Source: Burkholderia sp. Bp8992 (GTDB taxonomy: Bacteria > Pseudomonadota > Gammaproteobacteria > Burkholderiales > Burkholderiaceae). Taken from it: a stretch of DNA of 64,000 bases. The notes under the pieces were generated by a model. It made no database searches. It worked only from the letters and a program-made list of their open reading frames with translations, and was not told the DNA's origin. Every line of letters starts with the position of its first letter. Positions within the stretch are counted from its first letter, which is position 1. The position numbers and the translations under genes were made by a program. The stretch lies in assembly GCF_003853705.1 (NCBI RefSeq), contig NZ_QTQI01000005.1:310001-374000 (forward strand), in the 5' to 3' direction. This document shows, one piece after another, positions 59,693-64,000 of the stretch.

Positions 59693-61654
59693 ATGTCAGC
59701 TGTTTCGTTGTCACGCGCTGTTGACCGCCTGTTCATTGTCGACCCCGGTCTCCATCGGCTGCTGGGCGGTGCGCGCGCCGCGCTGGCGAGCTTGCTTGCC
59801 GGCGCGCTCGGCATCGCATCGGCGCTCCATCTCGGTTTTGCGATCACCACCGGCGCCGTCGGAATACTTTTCGCCATGATCGCACCACTGTTCCTGCGCG
59901 ATGCTCACCGGCCGGATTGGTATGAATCGCTTGCATGGCAGTACGGCGTCGCATGCGCAAGCTTTGCGGGAGCCGCAGTCGTGAGCGCGTGGCCTGCCGT
60001 CGGCAAGGCGGGTTTCGTGATCGTCCTTTTCTGTTCGATGCTGTGCCAAACCCGGGGGCCGCGCACGATCGGATGTGCGTTCCTGGCGATCGCCCTGTAC
60101 TACCTCGGTCTTTATCTGCATCCGACCGCGCTACAGGTCGACCGCATGCTGGCGATGTCGATCGCAGGGCCGGCGAGCGTCGTGCTGGTCTGCCGGATGC
60201 TGTTGCCGACGCATGCGGCGCACACGCCCCGGCTCATCGCGCGTTCGGTATCACTGCAAGCGGCATGCATCGCACGAAGCGACGTGTCGGACGCTGGCGC
60301 ATTGGATGCGATGGCGCATTTGCTGGCGTTGAACGAAGCCGCCATCGCACTCGAGAATCACACGTCGAGCATCGCTGATGGCGACGCGCATGCGTTGCAC
60401 ACCACGCTCGTCGCATTGGAGATGGCGGCGGCCCGGCGCGTGCTGAACCACGATCGGAGCGCCGCTGCCGACACTGCACTACGCTTCGCGATCGCTCGCT
60501 TCGATACTGTCGCCGATGTAGTGGCGGCGCGCATGGCCGCCACGCGTACGACGACGATGCCGGAGCGCACGCGTGCGGTTCCGTGGGGCGCCGGCTGGCG
60601 CACGCTTGCATGGTTGCCGGCGATCCGCGCCGCGGCGGCTGCGTTCGCCGCCATGTTGATCGGCGAGGCGCTGTCGTCCGAGCGATGGATGTGGGCGGTG
60701 CTGAGCACGTTCGTCGTGTTCTTTGGCACGTATTCGTGTGCGGACACGATCTATCGCGGCGCGCAACGCATCGCCGGTACGCTTGCCGGCGCGCTCGCGA
60801 GCGTACTTGTCGTGAGCGCCGCCTCTCATGCGAATGCACTCGTGGTCATCGTAATGGGCGTTTGTGTGTTTGCCTGGGCATACCACATCCTGCACGCGTA
60901 TGGGCGCGGCGTATTCTTTCTGACGGTGCTGATCGGCGTCGTCTACGCGCAACTGGGGTTCGAGATCGGCGCGCTTGCGGAACTGCGTATCGGCGAGGTG
61001 TTGATCGGCTGCGCGGTTTCGCTCGCGGCGGCGCTGCTGGTGATGCCGCTGGCGGCGTCGCGCCACATCGCGACGCGCTCGCACAGCTTGTTGGCTGCGC
61101 TGCGCGAACTCGTGCACGAACGCGTCGACGGCACGCGGCCGGGGGCGGCGCAGACGCGCGTCGCCGATCGCCGTTTTCACGACCTGCGCATGGCTATCAG
61201 GCCGCTGGCCGCGTGGCGCATGCTCCGTGTATCCAGCGATGCCCGACGGTTGTTGGACGCGCTTCTATACTGCTGGCTGTATGGCCGAATCGTGGCGACA
61301 CGCCTGCCTGTTGACGGCGGTGGGCCGGTTGTCGCATTCGAGCGGCATGCGCGCGTAGCCATCGTTACGCGAATCGATGCATTGATGAGCGATCTGGATC
61401 CCGGCCGCTCGATGCGAGTCGATACGGCTGCGAACGTGGGGCACGGAACGCTCGCGATATCCGGTGATCATCCGTTACCACCCGATCGGGAACTGGCTCG
61501 GCTCGGCGCGAAACTGGCCGAACTCAGCCAGGCGTTTGAGGACGCGCTATTCGGAAAGATACGGGCGAGGAACGGTGGCGAAGATAACTGCGGCGCTCGC
61601 AGCACTCCCCCCTGGAGTGCTGGAACGCATGCGGGTTCGACGGCAACCGACTGA
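59693..61654 (+). CDS. FUSC family inner-membrane protein (YccC/AaeB-like)
   Basis: A 653-residue membrane protein with the fusaric-acid-resistance fold: two blocks of about five to six helices each (residues about 15-165 and 320-460), separated by a soluble region. LLGGARAALASLLAGALG and WRTLAWLPAIRAAAAAFAAM open the two repeats; SSERWMWAVLSTFVVFFGTY and GAQRIAGTLAGALASVLVV match the FUSC motif in the second. Relatives export aromatic carboxylic acids together with membrane-fusion and outer-membrane partners, none of which are encoded here. Its start lies 102 bp after ilvE. Confidence 0.85.
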   Translation: MSAVSLSRAVDRLFIVDPGLHRLLGGARAALASLLAGALGIASALHLGFAITTGAVGILFAMIAPLFLRDAHRPDWYESLAWQYGVACASFAGAAVVSAWPAVGKAGFVIVLFCSMLCQTRGPRTIGCAFLAIALYYLGLYLHPTALQVDRMLAMSIAGPASVVLVCRMLLPTHAAHTPRLIARSVSLQAACIARSDVSDAGALDAMAHLLALNEAAIALENHTSSIADGDAHALHTTLVALEMAAARRVLNHDRSAAADTALRFAIARFDTVADVVAARMAATRTTTMPERTRAVPWGAGWRTLAWLPAIRAAAAAFAAMLIGEALSSERWMWAVLSTFVVFFGTYSCADTIYRGAQRIAGTLAGALASVLVVSAASHANALVVIVMGVCVFAWAYHILHAYGRGVFFLTVLIGVVYAQLGFEIGALAELRIGEVLIGCAVSLAAALLVMPLAASRHIATRSHSLLAALRELVHERVDGTRPGAAQTRVADRRFHDLRMAIRPLAAWRMLRVSSDARRLLDALLYCWLYGRIVATRLPVDGGGPVVAFERHARVAIVTRIDALMSDLDPGRSMRVDTAANVGHGTLAISGDHPLPPDRELARLGAKLAELSQAFEDALFGKIRARNGGEDNCGARSTPPWSAGTHAGSTATD

Positions 61655-61764
61655 TCTCGCCGCGGTGGGCTATCGACCCGCTGCCGTCAGCGGAACCCGC
61701 TATCTACCGATCGTTCAGGCCGGCTGTCCGCATGCCGCCAGAAGCAGGTGCGCTGTCGCGTGTT

Positions 61765-63822
61765 CTATGAGTGCTTGCCGTTATCTTGCAGGACGTCCCG
61801 CGCAGCGCGAACGACCGCATCTACCGTGATGTCGAATTTTTTGTAGACGTCCTTGATTTTTCCCGATTCGCCGAAGCCGCGCATGCCGACAAATCGACCT
61901 TTCGGCCCGATGTATCGCTCCCATCCCAGTTCGACCGCGGCCTCGACCGCGACTCTCGCAGGAGATGCGCCCAGCACGGCCTCCTGATAATCGCGTGGCT
62001 GCTCCTCGAAGAGCAGGCGGCACGGCATCGATACGACGGTCGTCGGCACACCTTCGTTTTGCAGGATGTGGCGAGCCTGGACAGCGAGGTGAACCTCCGA
62101 GCCTGTCGCGAGCAGAGTGAGTCGGCGCGGTCCGCCATCGGCCTCCCGCAAGATGTAGGCGCCACGCGCAGACTTGTTTTCGTTGCCGGGTTCGTTGCGC
62201 ACGAGCGGCACCGGCTGTCGCGACAATGCGAGGAGCGCAGCCCTGCGGGGCTGCTCGAGAATCAATTCCCAGCACTCTGCCGTTTCGATTGGATCGGCCG
62301 GCCGATAGACGGCCAGCTGCGGAATAGCCCGAAGTGCCGCGAGATGTTCAACGGGCTGATGAGTCGGGCCGTCTTCTCCGAGGCCGATCGAATCGTGCGT
62401 CATCACAAAGACGGATCGCACGCGCATCATCGCGCTTAACCGGATCGCCGGGCGGCAGTAGTCCGAAAAACAAAGGAAGGTGCCGCCGTACGGAATCAGG
62501 CCTCCATGAAGTGCAATGCCGTTCATTGCCGCTGCCATGCCATGCTCGCGGACGCCATAATGGAGATACGAACCGTTGAACCGGCCAGGCTCGATCGCGA
62601 TTTGATTCTTCGTCTTCGTATTGTTGGACACCGTAAGATCCGCCGAGCCGCCGAGCAATTCCGGAATCGCGTCAAAGAGACGATCAAGCACTTCACCGCT
62701 GGCCTTGCGGGTAGCCATTTCACTGCCACTGGCAAGAAAGGCCTGCCGCGCCGCGGCAATGGCCTGCTTCCAGTCATCCGGAAGCTTTCCCGCATTGCGC
62801 CGCTCGAATTCGGTACGCAGTGCCTGCGGCGCCCGGCGGACCCGCTCATCCCAGGCGAGTCGCGTCTCGCGGCCGCGCGCCCCGATCTCCCGCCATGCAT
62901 TCAGCAGGTCATCCGGAATTTCAAACGCCGGTGAATGCCAGTCGAGGATCTGTCGTGCGCCGGCGATTTCATCCTCGCCCGGCGCATCGCTATGTGCTTT
63001 CTCGGTCCCGGCCTTCGTCGGAAAGCCGAACCCGATGATCGTCCTGCATGCGATCAAGGTCGGTCTGTCATCCGTTGTCCGCGCGGTCTCGATAGCGCGC
63101 CGTATCGCGTCGGTGTCGTGACCGTCGATCTCCAGGACTCGCCATCCAGCCGAGTGAAAGCGCTCGATCTCGTTGTCCGAGACTGCGAGCCTGGTGGCAC
63201 CGTCGATAGAAATCGAATTGTTGTCCCAAAATGCAATCAGTCTGCCCAACCGGAGGTGGCCGGCCAAGGAAATGGCCTCGTGGCTGATGCCCTCCATCAG
63301 GCAACCGTCACCGAGAAATACGTACGTGTAGTGATCGACGAGATCGTCACCGAAGTGCGCATTCATGATGCGCTCGGCCAACGCCATTCCGACGGATTCC
63401 GCGATGCCTTGGCCGAGGGGGCCGGTCGTCAGTTCGATTCCATCGGCGTGCGAGTACTCCGGATGACCTGGCGTCTTGCTGCCGACTTGCCGGAATCGCT
63501 TGAGCTCGTCCAGGGTCATGTCGGAATAGCCCGTCAGATAGAGGAGGCTATAGAGCAGCATCGACGCGTGTCCGTTGGAAAGTATCAGCCGGTCTCGATC
63601 GATCCAGTGGGGGGCCGATGCATCGAATTGCATGAACTCCTTAAACAGCACCGTCGCGACGTCAGCCAACCCCATTGGCGCACCCGGATGGCCACTGTTG
63701 GCTTTCTGCACTGCGTCCATTGTAAGGAAGCGGATACAGTTCGCCAGCGCGCGAAGATGGGGATCTCGTGGAGGCGGCACGGCTTTTGTGGCCGCCCGGG
63801 AATTTGCGGTGGGATCACTCAT
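61765..63822 (-). CDS. tkt: transketolase
   Basis: A 685-residue transketolase moving two-carbon units between sugar phosphates in the pentose-phosphate or Calvin cycle. LTMDAVQKANSGHPGAPMGL is the substrate-phosphate/TPP block, FLGDGCLMEGISHEAISLAG and WDNNSISIDG the TPP-Mg motif (GDG..N), and VMTHDSIGLGEDGPTHQPVE the second-domain signature. GVREHGMAAAMNGIALHGG carries the catalytic Glu. It is somewhat divergent from the usual housekeeping sequence, compatible with a secondary-replicon copy. Its ATG overlaps the stop of an upstream gene by 4 nt. Confidence 0.95.
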   Translation of the reverse strand: MSDPTANSRAATKAVPPPRDPHLRALANCIRFLTMDAVQKANSGHPGAPMGLADVATVLFKEFMQFDASAPHWIDRDRLILSNGHASMLLYSLLYLTGYSDMTLDELKRFRQVGSKTPGHPEYSHADGIELTTGPLGQGIAESVGMALAERIMNAHFGDDLVDHYTYVFLGDGCLMEGISHEAISLAGHLRLGRLIAFWDNNSISIDGATRLAVSDNEIERFHSAGWRVLEIDGHDTDAIRRAIETARTTDDRPTLIACRTIIGFGFPTKAGTEKAHSDAPGEDEIAGARQILDWHSPAFEIPDDLLNAWREIGARGRETRLAWDERVRRAPQALRTEFERRNAGKLPDDWKQAIAAARQAFLASGSEMATRKASGEVLDRLFDAIPELLGGSADLTVSNNTKTKNQIAIEPGRFNGSYLHYGVREHGMAAAMNGIALHGGLIPYGGTFLCFSDYCRPAIRLSAMMRVRSVFVMTHDSIGLGEDGPTHQPVEHLAALRAIPQLAVYRPADPIETAECWELILEQPRRAALLALSRQPVPLVRNEPGNENKSARGAYILREADGGPRRLTLLATGSEVHLAVQARHILQNEGVPTTVVSMPCRLLFEEQPRDYQEAVLGASPARVAVEAAVELGWERYIGPKGRFVGMRGFGESGKIKDVYKKFDITVDAVVRAARDVLQDNGKHS

Positions 63823-64000
63823 CGGTTCTCCTGTTTTGGCCTGGAAAGATCAGGCCACCGCGCAATATCCATACCTTCTCCGGCGCGACCGGCACGTCCG
63901 GTGACGTCGGGTGACAACCCCGACCGTCGATCGAAAACGACGACGCGACCGCAGTCGACGACATCCGCAGCGATAACGGCAAGCCGCTGCGCGGTAACGT
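63819..64000 (-). CDS. C-terminal end of an unidentified gene coupled to transketolase (partial)
   Basis: A minus-strand frame runs in from the right edge and stops at TGA 63821-63819, overlapping the transketolase start by 4 nt (ATGA). The 60 visible residues include QRLAVIAADVVDCGRVVVFD and end DIARWPDLSRPKQENR. The clean overlap argues for a real, translationally coupled gene. I do not recognise the product; a sugar-phosphate enzyme would fit the partner, but the sequence does not show this. Confidence 0.45.
   Translation of the reverse strand, partial: VTAQRLAVIAADVVDCGRVVVFDRRSGLSPDVTGRAGRAGEGMDIARWPDLSRPKQENR

Noticed and set aside
1-64000. Search for tRNA or rRNA genes, CRISPR arrays, riboswitches, phage blocks and replication origin
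   Set aside because: No cloverleaf-like sequence, regular spaced repeats, phage structural genes, parAB or dnaA-type clusters were seen by eye. A tRNAscan/Infernal run would be decisive.

Overview
This 64 kb window comes from a high-GC Gram-negative heterotroph. The trimeric-type porins with a C-terminal Phe, the dense run of aromatic, amino-acid and organic-acid catabolic operons, the large number of LysR/GntR/LuxR regulators and the overall protein flavour all point to Burkholderia (probably the cepacia complex) and to a secondary, accessory-rich replicon. The genus is an inference; no rRNA, tRNA, CRISPR array or replication origin is visible.

Layout. (1) 1-13232: a long plus-strand gene train. 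It starts with the end of an alpha/beta hydrolase, then an SDR, a GlcG-like protein, a DUF1445 (YcsI-type) protein, a small unknown, OsmC, an ABM-type monooxygenase, 5-oxoprolinase subunits PxpA and a fused PxpB-PxpC, and a biotin carboxylase with its own biotinyl domain. Five consecutive Gfo/Idh/MocA oxidoreductases follow, then a LysR gene. (2) 15021-28985: a second accessory module framed by two paralogous LuxR-type regulators: SDR, alpha/beta hydrolase, porin, NCS1 permease, an IS3 remnant, APC permease, and a compact three-gene monooxygenase system (FAD reductase, flavodoxin, cytochrome P450) followed by an MFS exporter. (3) 29400-39371: an aromatic/ring-cleavage-like cluster with a porin, a FadR-type GntR regulator, a minus-strand operon (FAH hydrolase, VOC dioxygenase, aldehyde dehydrogenase, MhpA-like hydroxylase, terminator) and a plus-strand arm (PF06684 protein, alcohol dehydrogenase, cupin, RutE-like reductase). 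These units share an A/T-rich dyad, TTTTTRTGCATAWWWR, that looks like the regulator's operator.

(4) 39460-43244: LysR, glutaryl-CoA dehydrogenase, class III CoA transferase: glutarate oxidation. (5) 43699-48518: glycolate oxidase glcDEF with divergent glcC and two identical TGGT-N3-ACCA operators. (6) 48522-52038: a lower-GC, broken stretch with an MFS fragment, a secreted esterase, a small lipoprotein, a DUF2975/HTH pair and a histidine-kinase fragment. (7) 52135-55824: a UTRA-type GntR regulator with twin palindromic operators in front of a fumarase/aspartase-superfamily lyase and a DctA/GltP-type symporter. (8) 56038-57847: decayed insertion sequences (IS66 and IS3) and a striking 30 bp dyad. 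(9) 57848-64000: Lrp/AsnC regulator divergent from a branched-chain aminotransferase, a FUSC membrane protein, and transketolase on the minus strand, overlapping by 4 nt an unidentified upstream gene cut by the window edge.

The strongest leads for new biology are the P450/flavodoxin/reductase operon, whose P450 lacks the usual acid-alcohol pair in the I-helix; the pairing of a free-standing biotin carboxylase with a PxpB-PxpC fusion, which together resemble a split urea-carboxylase-type enzyme; the five tandem Gfo/Idh/MocA genes; and the shared operator network of the 29-39 kb catabolic cluster.
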